Part shown: piece by piece, positions 9,891 through 20,059 of the stretch
Layout: every line of letters starts with the position of its first letter
How positions within the stretch are numbered: position 1 is the stretch's first letter
Source of the DNA: Triglochin maritima
Lineage: Eukaryota; Streptophyta; Magnoliopsida; Alismatales; Juncaginaceae
DNA length: 64,000 bases
Direction of reading: 5' to 3'
Assembly: GCA_963682175.1 (NCBI GenBank)
Contig: OY821775.1
Span: 31,246,053 to 31,310,052, forward strand
Notes under the pieces: model-generated
Seen by the model: the letters and a program-made list of their open reading frames with translations, nothing else
What the model was told of the DNA's origin: nothing
Databases searched by the model: none
Position numbers and translations under genes: made by a program

Positions 9891-11271
9891 CGCGATGCAG
9901 ATTTTGTGTTTTTGTGTTTTCGATTTTATCCTGTCTACCGTGTGCGCGATCTAAGTATTTTAATTTGTGTAGCAGGAGACAACAGAGCGCGCGGCGAAAT
10001 CCGGGAGCGTTCTGAGACACTTGGGCGGCGGAATCGCCGCATCTTCAAGAGGACTTGCGGCGGAAACGCCGCACAGGGTTGGAATCTGGTCTTCAACTTT
10101 CTGGGGCATCGTCGGCATCTCTGGGTGGTCGCATTGAGCTACTGGAATCTCCGAGAGCGGGCGGCAAACCCGACTGAGCATTGCGGAGGTAATTTTTCTT
10201 GCCTTTCTCATAAAATCTGAAGAGTTGAAAAGTTTCCTTTCGTAGAATTGCACGTGTTAGGGTTACAATTCCATAATTGGCAATAATTCAACTCTGACCT
10301 AAAATTGGCAAAATTAGAAAGAACTTAGTGCATGCATCATATAATGTTTTGCTTGCATTATTCTTGCTAAATTCTTGCAAATTAATACTTGTTGAAGATT
10401 GCTGGAGGAAAGGTACGTATCGAGGTTTTATCGATTGCATTAGAGCATATAATTTAGTTGCATACAACCTTGCAATTGCCCCCATTAAAAAGGACCATTG
10501 TTTGACTATCTTTGCTAGATTTAAGTTAAACTATCTAAGGGCAACTCCGTAGGAAAAGATACGGTGGGGATTTCATCACCCTCCCGTAGCCCACAAACCA
10601 CAATCCTGAAGTGTCGCCTAAGCCTAAAATTTTAAAATCAATTAGACATTGACCCCTAAGGACTCGGACTCAATTAAGGAGGAGACTGGTTTGACTTGCT
10701 ATGACCTGAAGCTAATTGAATTCAATTTGGTGTCTAGAAAGTGTGTTTGTGTCGACGAAAGTCTTCCAAGCGACGTGGTTGTCTAATTGGCACCGACTCT
10801 GTCGGAAGCGCCCCCACTAGCTATACACTAACTGGCCAACTTGGTTTGATTGGTGAGGGAGGTGAATCAAGCAAATCAATTCGACTCAACCAGTTAGGAG
10901 TCGTCTAGATCTAAGTGACACTAGGTCTAGGATTGTTTTGACCGTGCTTGTTCAGGAAATCTCTGACCAACCCTAATTTTTATCCTTTAGAGTTAAGTTT
11001 CCCTTCTCGTCTGAGTTTTCTTTCCCTCCTCATCCCTACCTTTCTATTGTTTGTTTCCTTTAAAAAAAAAATCAAAAATTCAAAAAATTTGTAATTAATT
11101 TTTGAAATTAAATTTGGAATTTAAATTTCGAATTTGAATTCAAAAATTGATTCAACCCGGTGCACTCAGATTTGGATTCGGGACTTGAGTAATCGACTCT
11201 CACGAGTTAATCTAGATTCCAGTCTGGAACTTAACCCCCTTCCACCTGTTGCACCACCTCACCCGGATCTA
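9891..11271 (+). other. long untranslated leader of element A
   Basis: About 1.4 kb separates the primer site from the gag start. It holds twin hairpins at 10025-10073, a GGTGGGGATTTCATCACCC block near 10561 shared with the leaders of B and C, a CGACTC/GAGTCG hairpin near 10880-10905, and a conserved CCGTGCTTG word near 10944. The last 90 nt before gag are almost pure A/T and should be unstructured. Open frames inside have no recognisable product. Confidence 0.7.
10025..10073 (+). promoter_or_regulatory. twin GC hairpins in the leader of element A
   Basis: GCGGCGGAATCGCCGC (10025-10040) has a 6-bp stem. TGCGGCGGAAACGCCGCA (10056-10073) has a 7-bp stem with a GAAA loop. They are separated by TCTTCAAGAGGAC, whose TCAAGAG also occurs between the U3 hairpins, so the two pairs look like copies of one module. 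Confidence 0.8.
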
Positions 11272-13701
11272 ATGGGTGAGAATGTAGTGGACCCGCCTGT
11301 TGCGCAACCTATAACTCTGAGGGATCGGTGCTACCCAACGATGGCTGCTCAGCCATCGTGCATCGTCATGCCCACCATACCGGGTCGCGACTTCGAACTT
11401 AAGGCACAATACATGAGTATGCTGCCTAAGTTCACCTCTAGGGAAGACCCATATCTCTTCCTTAGAGAATTTGAAGAAATCTGCTCTCTTATGCAATACC
11501 AGCATATCCCTGAAGAGGCAGTGCGTCTGAAATTCGTGCCTCTAGCACTGAAGGACGACGCTAAGAAATGGCTATATAGTCTAGCCGAAAGATCAATTAG
11601 AAGTTGGGCCGAATTTGTTCAAATTTTCCTAAAAAAATATTTCCCCAACCATAAGACTATGAAGATTAGGAATGAAATTGTTGCATTCGTTCAGTCTGAG
11701 AGCGAGCCGTTCTATTCCTATCTTGAGAGATTTAAGAGTGTCTTGACCCAATGCCCTCATCACGGAATTCCGAAGTGGCAATTATGCCAAATTATTTATG
11801 AGGGATTGACACCCACATCTAGGGTTATGCTAGAATCTGTGAGCCAAGGGAACTTTATGTCCAAAAATGAAAATGATGCCTGGACTTTTCTTGAGGATTT
11901 AGCTGAAAATAGTATGCAATGGGACAATGCTAGAACACCCATCAACCCGAGTATTGGATCTAGAATAGCGAGTCAACCCCGACCAGGTGTCTTAGCTATA
12001 GACTCCAACATAGCGGCTGAGGCAAAACTAGCTACCCTAATGCGTAGAATGGAAAGTCTAGAGCTACAAAATCAACCCCGAATGAATCAACCCTTGTCTA
12101 TCCCCTGCTCTAGATGTGGTCAGACTGGTCATTTAATGGAGGACTGTGTGAACCTGGAACATGTTAATGCCACATTTAACAATTCTAGAAATGATCCTTA
12201 CGCATCAACCTATAACCCAGGTTGGCGTAATCATCCCAATTTTTCGTGGACCCAACAAGGACAACCTCCTAGACAACAACCAACCCCATATAACCAAAAT
12301 AATACATCATCTGGGGGTAATAATGGAAATCATGAGGTTAGGTTGACAAAATTAGAAAATTTAATGACAACTTTTATACAAACAACCAACCAATCATTCC
12401 AAAGGATAGAGACACAGGTCAGCCAATTAGCACAGATAATAGGTGAAAGAGAAAAGGGTCAATTTCCAAGTCAACCTGAGGTGAACCCAAGAACTAATAA
12501 CCAATATCAAACTTATCAACCACCCTCAGGAAACAACAACCCTAGACCGGTTCAAATGGTTAATGAGGAAGGACCGTTCCAACAAATCAATGTTGTAGTA
12601 TCTTTACGGTCCGGAAGACAAATTGACAATAATGTGGTAAACCCTAGAATGACTAATCAATCTAGCCATCAAGCACCCACATATGACTTGACCATTGAAC
12701 CCGACGTCCAAATTGAAAAGCCCGATCCACCTACCGAACCTGAACCTGTAGCTCAACCTGAACCTGAGCGAGTCTATGTGCCTAAAGCCCCATTTCCCAA
12801 TAGACTCAAAAAGAACTCTAGTGCACAAATAGAGAAAATCTTGGAAGTATTTAAGCAAGTTAAGGTAAACATTCCACTCTTAGACATGATTCAACAAATA
12901 CCTGTTTATGCTAAATTCTTAAAAGATTTGTGCACTAAGAAGAGAAAAACAAATGTACCAAAGAAGGCATTCTTAACTGCAAACATATGCTCAATTCTTT
13001 CCAACACATCTCCTATAAAATATAAGGACCCGGGGTGTCCCACAATTTCATGTTCAATAGGAGATACGTTTATCAATAAAGCCCTTCTAGACCTTGGTGC
13101 AAGCGTTAATTTGCTCCCATTTTCTGTCTACGAGCAACTCAACCTTGGTCCACTGAAACCCTCTAGGACAACCCTCCAATTCGCTGATTGTTCTGTTAAG
13201 AAACCGAGAGGTATAGTAGAGGACGTTTTGATTAAGGTTGGTGACTTCATTTATCCAGTGGATTTTGTCGTACTTGATACTGAACCTGTTGTAAATCCTA
13301 ATCGACAAATCCCTGTAATTCTAGGTAGACCCTTTTTAGCCACTTCGGAAGCATTAATAAACTGTCGAAATGGGCTCATGCAATTATCTTTCGGGAACTT
13401 AAAAGCAGAATTTAATATCTTCCATATTGATAATGAGCCAGAACTAATATGCAACCCAAGTGATGTTGTGATGAGAGCACGTATTTATCAGAATTCTGAA
13501 TCAAATAAATTATCACATAAGCAAAAAGGAAGTAAGAAAAAAGGGAGTGATTCATTTACTCAACCACCATCACTCGAGCAAATAAGCGAACCAATTCAAG
13601 TGAGAAGAGTGGAATCTTTTCCTCAAGTCAACATGGGGAACAATTCAACTGGATACATGCACCAACTTGGTGTCATTCAATCCAGTTCTGATTATGGTTG
13701 A
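11272..13701 (+). CDS. gag-protease polyprotein of element A
   Basis: An intact 809-residue frame from ATG 11272; the frame stays open upstream but has no earlier ATG. Residues about 52-219 match the Retrotrans_gag capsid domain (DPYLFLREFEEICS, DDAKKWLYSL, CPHHGIPKWQLCQIIYEGL). A zinc knuckle CSRCGQTGHLMEDC (CX2CX4HX4C) at 279-292 would bind element RNA. A Gln/Asn-rich linker follows, then a retropepsin-like domain with ALLDLGASVNLLP (Asp at about 607) and ILGRPFLATSEAL near 683. Asp-Leu-Gly in place of Asp-Ser/Thr-Gly is usual in Athila/Tat-type proteases. The frame ends with no RT or integrase. Retention of a full ORF suggests Gag was useful until recently. It probably assembles particles and processes itself. 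Confidence 0.93.
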   Translation: MGENVVDPPVAQPITLRDRCYPTMAAQPSCIVMPTIPGRDFELKAQYMSMLPKFTSREDPYLFLREFEEICSLMQYQHIPEEAVRLKFVPLALKDDAKKWLYSLAERSIRSWAEFVQIFLKKYFPNHKTMKIRNEIVAFVQSESEPFYSYLERFKSVLTQCPHHGIPKWQLCQIIYEGLTPTSRVMLESVSQGNFMSKNENDAWTFLEDLAENSMQWDNARTPINPSIGSRIASQPRPGVLAIDSNIAAEAKLATLMRRMESLELQNQPRMNQPLSIPCSRCGQTGHLMEDCVNLEHVNATFNNSRNDPYASTYNPGWRNHPNFSWTQQGQPPRQQPTPYNQNNTSSGGNNGNHEVRLTKLENLMTTFIQTTNQSFQRIETQVSQLAQIIGEREKGQFPSQPEVNPRTNNQYQTYQPPSGNNNPRPVQMVNEEGPFQQINVVVSLRSGRQIDNNVVNPRMTNQSSHQAPTYDLTIEPDVQIEKPDPPTEPEPVAQPEPERVYVPKAPFPNRLKKNSSAQIEKILEVFKQVKVNIPLLDMIQQIPVYAKFLKDLCTKKRKTNVPKKAFLTANICSILSNTSPIKYKDPGCPTISCSIGDTFINKALLDLGASVNLLPFSVYEQLNLGPLKPSRTTLQFADCSVKKPRGIVEDVLIKVGDFIYPVDFVVLDTEPVVNPNRQIPVILGRPFLATSEALINCRNGLMQLSFGNLKAEFNIFHIDNEPELICNPSDVVMRARIYQNSESNKLSHKQKGSKKKGSDSFTQPPSLEQISEPIQVRRVESFPQVNMGNNSTGYMHQLGVIQSSSDYG

Positions 13702-14639
13702 CTTTGAGCAAACTCAACCCCTCTACCGCAAGCCGACTCAGGTAATAAGTGCATTTATTTTATCTATGCATACATTGAGGACAATGCATGATTTAGGTGT
13801 GGGGGGGGGTGTTTATATATGTACATATCTATCTATTTGTTTGTTTTATTTTGTTAAAAAAAAAAAAAAAAAAAATCATCAATGTTTCATGACATAGCTT
13901 AAGATTGAACTGCTAAAACCCGCGTACAAATTGCATTGAGTTTTTGTTCCTTATTATATAGTTCTGCTTGTAGAAATTGTGACATAAATCTAAGTTCCAA
14001 AGAAATAACTCATTGCCCTTTAAGACATGTATCCACTTAAATTGGATGAATCAAATCTTTGAAGTGGTTGATAAAAAACAGAGGTTGAGGAAAATATACC
14101 GGGAAGTGTGGACTTCTAATAGCAATTAAGCCTTGAGGAAAATAAAAAGAAAAATAAAGGAATAAAGTGAAGAAAACACATTTTGCAAAATGATTACAAA
14201 AGCCCAAGCCTTCGAGTCACTGGTCCGTAGGGGTATCTTGAAACCCGGTAACTTGAGTCTACCAGCTCGGGATTATCGACCAAACTCGCTACACGAATGC
14301 AAAAGGGTAAAAGTGTCAAAAAGCAAATGTGTTGAATCACGGAAGAAAAGAAAAAAAAATACTTTAAGATACTCAAGGCCCAAAGCTAAAAGAATGATCC
14401 ATGCCATGGTTGATCCAAATGATACTTCACCACCAGAGGAGGCGTGCAAAATAATTTAAGTAATAACATGTTTAGAAGGGTTAGTGGTGTGAATGTTGGA
14501 GGAACAAAGACCAAGTCATACTTTTAATGAGTTAGAATTGTATAATGAGCATGCAAGAATTCTCAGTAAGATGTATAAGGTCGAGGTAGGGATATTGAGA
14601 ACTATTAATGGAATGTTGAATTAAGACTTTGTGGGTGTG
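13702..14639 (+). other. element A 3' noncoding region with internal polypurine tract
   Basis: This starts after the gag-protease stop. A tract AGGTGTGGGGG at 13795-13809 follows CATTGAGGACAATGCATG and repeats the real 3' polypurine tract about 1 kb upstream of it. A long poly-A run lies at about 13855-13875. An 89-codon open frame at 14190-14459 has no recognisable domain. Confidence 0.65.
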
Positions 14640-14818
14640 TCAGCTGAAAACCCTCACGAGACAAAACTCGTCCTCTAAGGCAACTTGGAGGTTTAAAGGC
14701 TTGTTGCACATGCTAAGTGCAACCGTGATTCCTACGAAAGTGAGTTAGGATTTCCCTGCTTTCATTTTCTTATATTCTGCTTTGCTAGGGACTAGCAAAA
14801 TCTAGGTGTGGGGGTATT
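14640..14818 (+). promoter_or_regulatory. conserved multi-stem block and 3' polypurine tract (element A)
   Basis: Four stems in order: ACGAG/CTCGT (14656-14671), CCTC/GAGG (14672-14691), GTTGCAC/GTGCAAC (14703-14723) and TTTGCTAG/CTAGCAAA (14781-14799). The tract AGGTGTGGGGGTATT (14804-14818) follows and abuts the LTR. The block is clearly related to those of B1 and B2 although the LTRs differ, and the first stem changes on both sides. Likely a cis-acting RNA element; function unknown. Confidence 0.75.
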
Positions 14819-16019
14819 TGATGCATTGCATACATTGCATCATATGTCTTTCATTTAGATTACTTTTATATCAATAAATGCTACTAAGGTATGTGTTTAG
14901 TCGTATTTACAGAATACAGGGACCTGAATGCAAATTACCCACATCCCGAGCATAAACGCGTACAAAAGACTCGTTTCTATCATAAAGACCAAGTTCAAGT
15001 TTATCGGGCTTCAAATGGAAATGTATCCAAGCAAAAAAGCATTCAAGACCTAATTACGAAAAGAACAAGGACTTAAGCACAAAAGTAGCCGGGGACTTAA
15101 TTGCAAAAAGTGAAGGACCTAATTGCAAATCACGAGTAGCTTTTATTATTATGGAGAAAATATAAAGAAAAATCAATGTGGATCTCCAAATATATGAAGA
15201 AATTAATTCGGATCTCCAAAGATATGCAAGAATCAATCCAGACGCGCAAATGACATTGAAATCATACCATAAACACACAGGAAAAATCTGGGTCGATTCT
15301 GAGCCAAAAAGGTGGCGAATCCGCCGCACCTCAAGAGCAAATTGCGGCGAATCCGCCGCACCAAATTAGATTAATGCTCTAAAAATTTTACCGGTTGCGT
15401 GTTGACGCGTGTACTTTCTTATTTCATGCTTAGGTCCCTTGTATCGGCTATAAATAGCCCCGAGAACGATGTTGTGAGGAGTTCTTCCTTTTGTTCCATA
15501 ATTTAGCAATAAAATTCTGTTTCTTTTATTTTATGTTTTTAATTTTCTTTTCTTAGTTTCTCTAGGACCCCTTCTTCCTCCCTCCATGAGTTGCTAACTC
15601 TCTCCAAAGGGTGGAGGTGATGGAATTAGGGTTAGAGAATGATGAATGCATGTTATTATTTTAAGTTCATGATTAGTGTATTTTGATTACTTGAGTTTAT
15701 GTTAAGTCATTTATCTTGTAATGCTTCATAACTAACATGATTTATAATAAGTTTCAGTAATTCTCTACTCTAAACCTAAATCTAAACCTCCACCCCACGG
15801 ATTTCTCTCTTTGTTCTTGTTTTAATTTTAATTGCTTTTGTTTCGTACTTTAGTTAATTAAACCAAAAACTCCAAAAACCCTAATTGATTTTTCTCTACT
15901 TCTTCCCCTCAATCGAAATAACAAAAATAACGAAATCTCTCCCTCCTTGTGTTCGACCCGTACTTGCCACGTCTTCATAGACGCCGTGCACTTGCGGTAT
16001 AAAATTTAAATCTTCATGA
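14819..16019 (+). repeat. element A 3' LTR
   Basis: Repeat of 8666-9866 at equal length. The penultimate base is G instead of C (CATGA), which breaks the terminal CA dinucleotide. Followed by the AAACC target duplication. Confidence 0.93.
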
Positions 16020-16077
16020 AAACCCTGTATGCCAAACCCCTAACACCTATATGAAACTGATACAAAAAACTTCTCGG
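16020..16077 (-). repeat. gypsy LTR, middle piece
   Basis: The AAACCCTGTATGCCAAACCC sequence continues the LTR cut at 8665. It matches 6755-6780 of the related LTR. CACTA-1 begins directly after it. Confidence 0.7.
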
Positions 16078-16099
16078 CACTACTACAGAAAAGGGAATA

Positions 16100-16490
16100 T
16101 AGGTCGGATATACGGGGCTATATACGTCGGATAGAAGCACTCCCAGATCCGACGTCTATGTGTGCGTCGTCTATATATAGACATCGGACGAGATATATCG
16201 ATGTCTATTCCTAAAGAATAGATGTTGACTGTATGTAGACGCCGACGTCTATACTTAAAGCATAGATGTCGGCCATTCTTTAGGACCGATGTCTATTCTT
16301 TAAGCATAGACATCAGCCGTTCGTTAGGACCGACGTCTATTCTTTAAGTATAGACGTTGCTGAAATAACAGACGGCGTATATTCTTTAGGTATAGACGTC
16401 ATTGAACTAACAGCCGACGTCTATGCCTTTCTTCAGAGGAATACACGTCGGCTAATACAAACAGTCGACGTCTATTCCTAAACCTGGACA
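16100..16490. repeat. CACTA-1 left subterminal repeats
   Basis: Many direct and inverted copies of GACGTCTAT/ATAGACGTC with variants. In CACTA elements such subterminal motifs bind the TnpA-type protein. Confidence 0.85.
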
Positions 16491-16959
16491 AAAAAAATAG
16501 CATCCTGCAAAGTTGTTTTTAGTCTTCGTATTCGTGTACATACAACTGCACCAAATTCGTTCACCAATAAATTTGTTCACAAATAATCACAATTTCATCC
16601 ACATGTACATAGAAGCACAAACACACAAGCATACATGCACAAACACAAACATACAACCATACATGCACAAACATACAAGCATACATAATTGACATTCAAC
16701 ACACTTGCAATTAATTCAATCTAAAATTAAGGCGACTATATTAAGGCATAAATTGTAGGTTTGTAATACAAGTGCACTTGTTAACTAAATTACAAAAAAT
16801 GCTAGTGCAGGAGAACCTCTTAGTTCGTCAACATGTTTCTGATAAAATAGCGAGCTCAGCGGTCGCAAGTTTCATCGAGCTCCTGTTGCGAGAAGGGATC
16901 ACTACGTTTTGGGAAGACCTATAAAAAAAATACAAGTGTGAATGTTAATAACTAAATAT

Positions 16960-19324
16960 TGAAACTACAACTATACAATTGAATAACGATCTACATTACC
17001 TCGGATAGGCATACGTCTTGAGTTGCCAATTCGAGGATTTCCTCCATGTATCTCATCACGTAGCAACAACATTCCGTATTTCCAACCTGCTTCCGGTACT
17101 ACAAACATAGAAATTCGCTAAATATATGTTCCTAACTTAATTAACAAAAATGGGATAGAACGTACTCTCATTCCATGCCATGTTATTCCTGTTTTTGTGG
17201 TTGTTCTCCTACCACCTAAAGCTCTGTAAACCTTAATTGCCCTGAGTAGCACAAGTTAAAATATCATTCAATAATACTAATAAAAATCCATGAATTTTTT
17301 TTTCATGACTAAATGAACGTAAAAATTTAGAAGTTTCTTTATTGAGTCCCTTGGTTTATTCGACCCCAACGGATCAAACCAATATGTCGAATTAGTCGTG
17401 CGGCATACAACGACAAGCATCCAATGAGCCATGTTATATATAATTAGAAGCTTATTACAAAATAAAATTTCGCTTTGAATTACAAAGTTTACCTCTCATG
17501 ATAAGGGAGCAGATAATATCTTTTGTCTTCTTCTTTAAAGAATGTCCCAAGCCGACCCGATTTATCAACATTCCCGTATATATATACGTAGATGGACTGA
17601 TAAATCCAAATACTTGATCCTCGGGAAAGATTGACCTTCTAGCGTCGTAAAGATGTCTACAAGTATAAAAATTATACTTATTACAGTTTTGATAAAATTA
17701 TTCAAAACTTTTCATTGTATACAAAAAACACTTAGTTAACTTACACGTCGATAATCATGACACACAACGAATCCATCGCCATCAACTGCATGATATCCTC
17801 TGTGGTGATGTACAAAGCGGGAGGCAACCTTTTATCCCCCTCCAACTCCCAAGTACTTAAGGATTGTGCTTCCCTACCTACCATACATTGATACAACATT
17901 TTGCACCTACTTGGAAGAGAATTAATGGTTATCGGAGATTGGTTGTTTGACCCTTTGCTCCGGGGGCTTGACACCTTACAGATATATATACAACCGTTAA
18001 AATACAATTGTTAACAAATTTGAAGTTTAAAGTCTTTCAAAGTTAAACTATACCTCATGTTTGCCATTTAGCTCTACTAAATAACAAGGCCACCGCACGA
18101 ACCCACTGACAGGATCGCTGAGAGTAACAATCTCTTCTTCCGGAAATGGCACAAAAGTACCAGCATCTAAGCAACTCGCAATTGCAACTTTTAATTCTCT
18201 CTCTCCTACCTCTGTGAAGTGGTGTCTAGAGTTGTTATAAACTTTCCCGTGTCCCACCAATCTTCGATCAGGGTCATCCACACATAAAGCACATCTAGAT
18301 CCATCCGCGAACTTTCCAAACGAGGGACCACCGACGAGGATCAATTCTCGAGAATGAGACACGAAATCATATTATTGATCGGGTGGAACACTGGCGGAAC
18401 TGGGGGAAGAGTCTTCGAGGAAGAACCGGTCTTACGACGGGTAGGAGAAGTAGGCAAATCACGATCCAATTTCTCCAAAACAAGTTGCAACATATTCTTC
18501 AAATCTGCGATCTCTTGCTGGCATTTGGTATTACCAGTCGACGAAGTAGACCGTTGAGTCTTTCCATAATTTTGTCGAAGTCCAACTCTACTCCCTACCC
18601 CATACACGACCGGGGTGTTCGTCGTTTCCCAAGGCCTCGCATAGAATATTATTCCGACCATCGGAAGCAAATTCTCCTTGGGATTCTCCCAACTTCAGAG
18701 AGTCCTAAGTTTAAAAGAATATTTACTAAGAATTGAAAAATATAAAATTAATGATTCTGAAATAATAACATATATATAAGTGATGCAACTTACTATCTTT
18801 GAACCAATCGCCTGCGACTCGTCTGTGACGTACTCCCCTCTGGAGTTTACACTCGCTCTCTTCCAAGAACCACAACGAGTTACGGGAGAAGGAGGAGATA
18901 GGTTACTTGCTTGCTGCTCACTCATACCGGAGTCAATTGCATTTTGTTTCTTCTGAGCAATTTTTTCAACCATCATATGTGCTTCTAACTTTTGGTACCC
19001 CGCTCGCGACATACGATGTGTATACTTGTTAAAAGATCTAATCTTTTGGTTTTTTGCTCGGATGGCCTAAAATCAAGTTTATTAGATTGTCACTAAAATC
19101 AATAACTACAAAGTTTGTTGTAAAACTCAGCTACTATATTCTAAAATAAACTCAATTACCTCAAACTTCGGTCTATCTTTGGATTTTTTGAATAGCTCCC
19201 ATTGATTCGGAGTGATAAAAGTATAGACATCGCATGGATTTCTATCCTGTAGTCTCTGAATATGTACTTGTTCGTTAAATTTGTTTTGAAATCCCTGCAA
19301 CGAACTGACATGTATGTCATCCAC
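16960..19324 (-). pseudogene. CACTA TnpA-like gene with C-terminal Ulp1-like protease
   Basis: Minus-strand exon pieces run 19324-19127, 19012-18695, 18670-18341, 18362-18048 and 18007-17741, then on to about 16960. The first ones resemble the plant Ptta/En/Spm transposase family (MDDIHVSSLQGFQNKFNEQV, GVGSRVGLRQNYGKTQRS with a short coiled-coil-like QEIADLKNMLQLVLEKLD). The last third resembles a C48 Ulp1/SENP cysteine protease: AHWMLVVVC (His codon 17424-17426), TYWFDPLG (Asp codon 17373-17375), and QVGNTECC (Cys codon 17069-17071), so the triad is present. The intron acceptor before the His exon reads AACATGG where CACTA-2 has AATCAG, and a one-base shift occurs near 17590. Probably no longer makes full protein. 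The protease's target is unknown. Confidence 0.75.
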
Positions 19325-19370
19325 TTTTTCGTCAACTTGTCAGTAGATTGGAACTCAAAAGATTCCTACA

Positions 19371-19412
19371 TCACGTTAACTTTATATATATATATATATA
19401 AAGTTAACGTGA
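19371..19412. repeat. perfect 42-bp palindrome
   Basis: Two 21-bp arms beginning TCACGTTAACTTTATATA meet at a (TA)n centre. It sits where the CACTA-1 gene homology ends and retrotransposon-leader sequence begins. Confidence 0.9.
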
Positions 19413-20058
19413 CATTCTGGCCATAACGGTCTTAAACAATTTCCTCTCCTTAATGCGTCCGAAAATCCTAGGGAGACTGGATGGGCAACGACATTCTGGC
19501 CATAACGGTCTTAAACAATTTCCTCTCCTTAATGCGTCCGAAAATCCTAGGGGACAACGTCTAATTGATTTTATTAAGGCTCTTTTTATTAAGTGGTTTT
19601 TGGGCGAAGGAAAGGGTGATGAAATCCCCACCTCATCTCCTATAGGTGACTGCCCCTAAGGGTTTTTCATACCTTAATCTAACAAAAAACACACCAAACA
19701 AACACTCACCTCACTCTTGTTCCAATGCAATTCCTACTAACTAATGCGTGATTTCTAATGAATGATGAGTGAAAGATATTACGTACCTTACGCCAGCAAT
19801 CTACGACAGAAATGGTAAAATTTATAATAAATACGATGTATGCAAATCCTATATGATGAATGACTTAGCAAATATTGTCTAATCTTTTGCTTTAGGTTAT
19901 TAAAGGCCAAGTTACTTATGGGGGTCAACGAGTTATTATCATAATATTGAAAATTCAAAAAAGCAAGGCAACAAAAAATTTATATATTAAAAGAAAGTAT
20001 TAAGAATAATTACTTGGATTGACAGAAAAATATATTAAACACAAAATATCATGTTATT
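19411..20058 (-). other. OTA-element leader fragment inside CACTA-1
   Basis: Sequence matches, on the minus strand, the leader relic at 22840-23039 plus 29015-29425, including CACCAAACAAACACTCAC and GCCAGCAATCTACGACAG. Both copies end at the same phrase ATATCATGTTATTAATA. It contains a 63-bp direct repeat (19411-19473 and 19490-19552). It replaces exon sequence that CACTA-2 has at 51390-51700. Likely a captured or inserted fragment. Confidence 0.75.
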
Positions 20059-20059
20059 A

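Larger units (their letters stand above)
8666..16019 (+). mobile_element. OTA-clade gypsy element A, gag-protease only
   Basis: A complete 7354-bp element with two 1201-bp LTRs, a tRNA-Asp-like primer site, a 1.4-kb leader, one long gag-protease ORF and a 3' polypurine tract. The target duplication AAACC is perfect (8661-8665 and 16020-16024). No reverse transcriptase, RNase H or integrase is present, so it matches the TR-GAG kind of nonautonomous element and needs a helper. LTRs start TGATG; the 5' copy ends CATCA and the 3' copy CATGA. I count about 8 differences between LTRs by eye, suggesting recent insertion. It sits in an older gypsy LTR. Confidence 0.93.

Noticed and set aside
9906..10253. 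Open frames of about 100 codons in the leader of element A on both strands
   Set aside because: They overlap the conserved hairpins, have no motifs and are not matched in the leaders of B or C.
14703..14723. GTTGCAC/GTGCAAC hairpin as a microRNA precursor or tRNA arm
   Set aside because: The stem is only 7 bp and no cloverleaf or Pol III box arrangement can be built around it.
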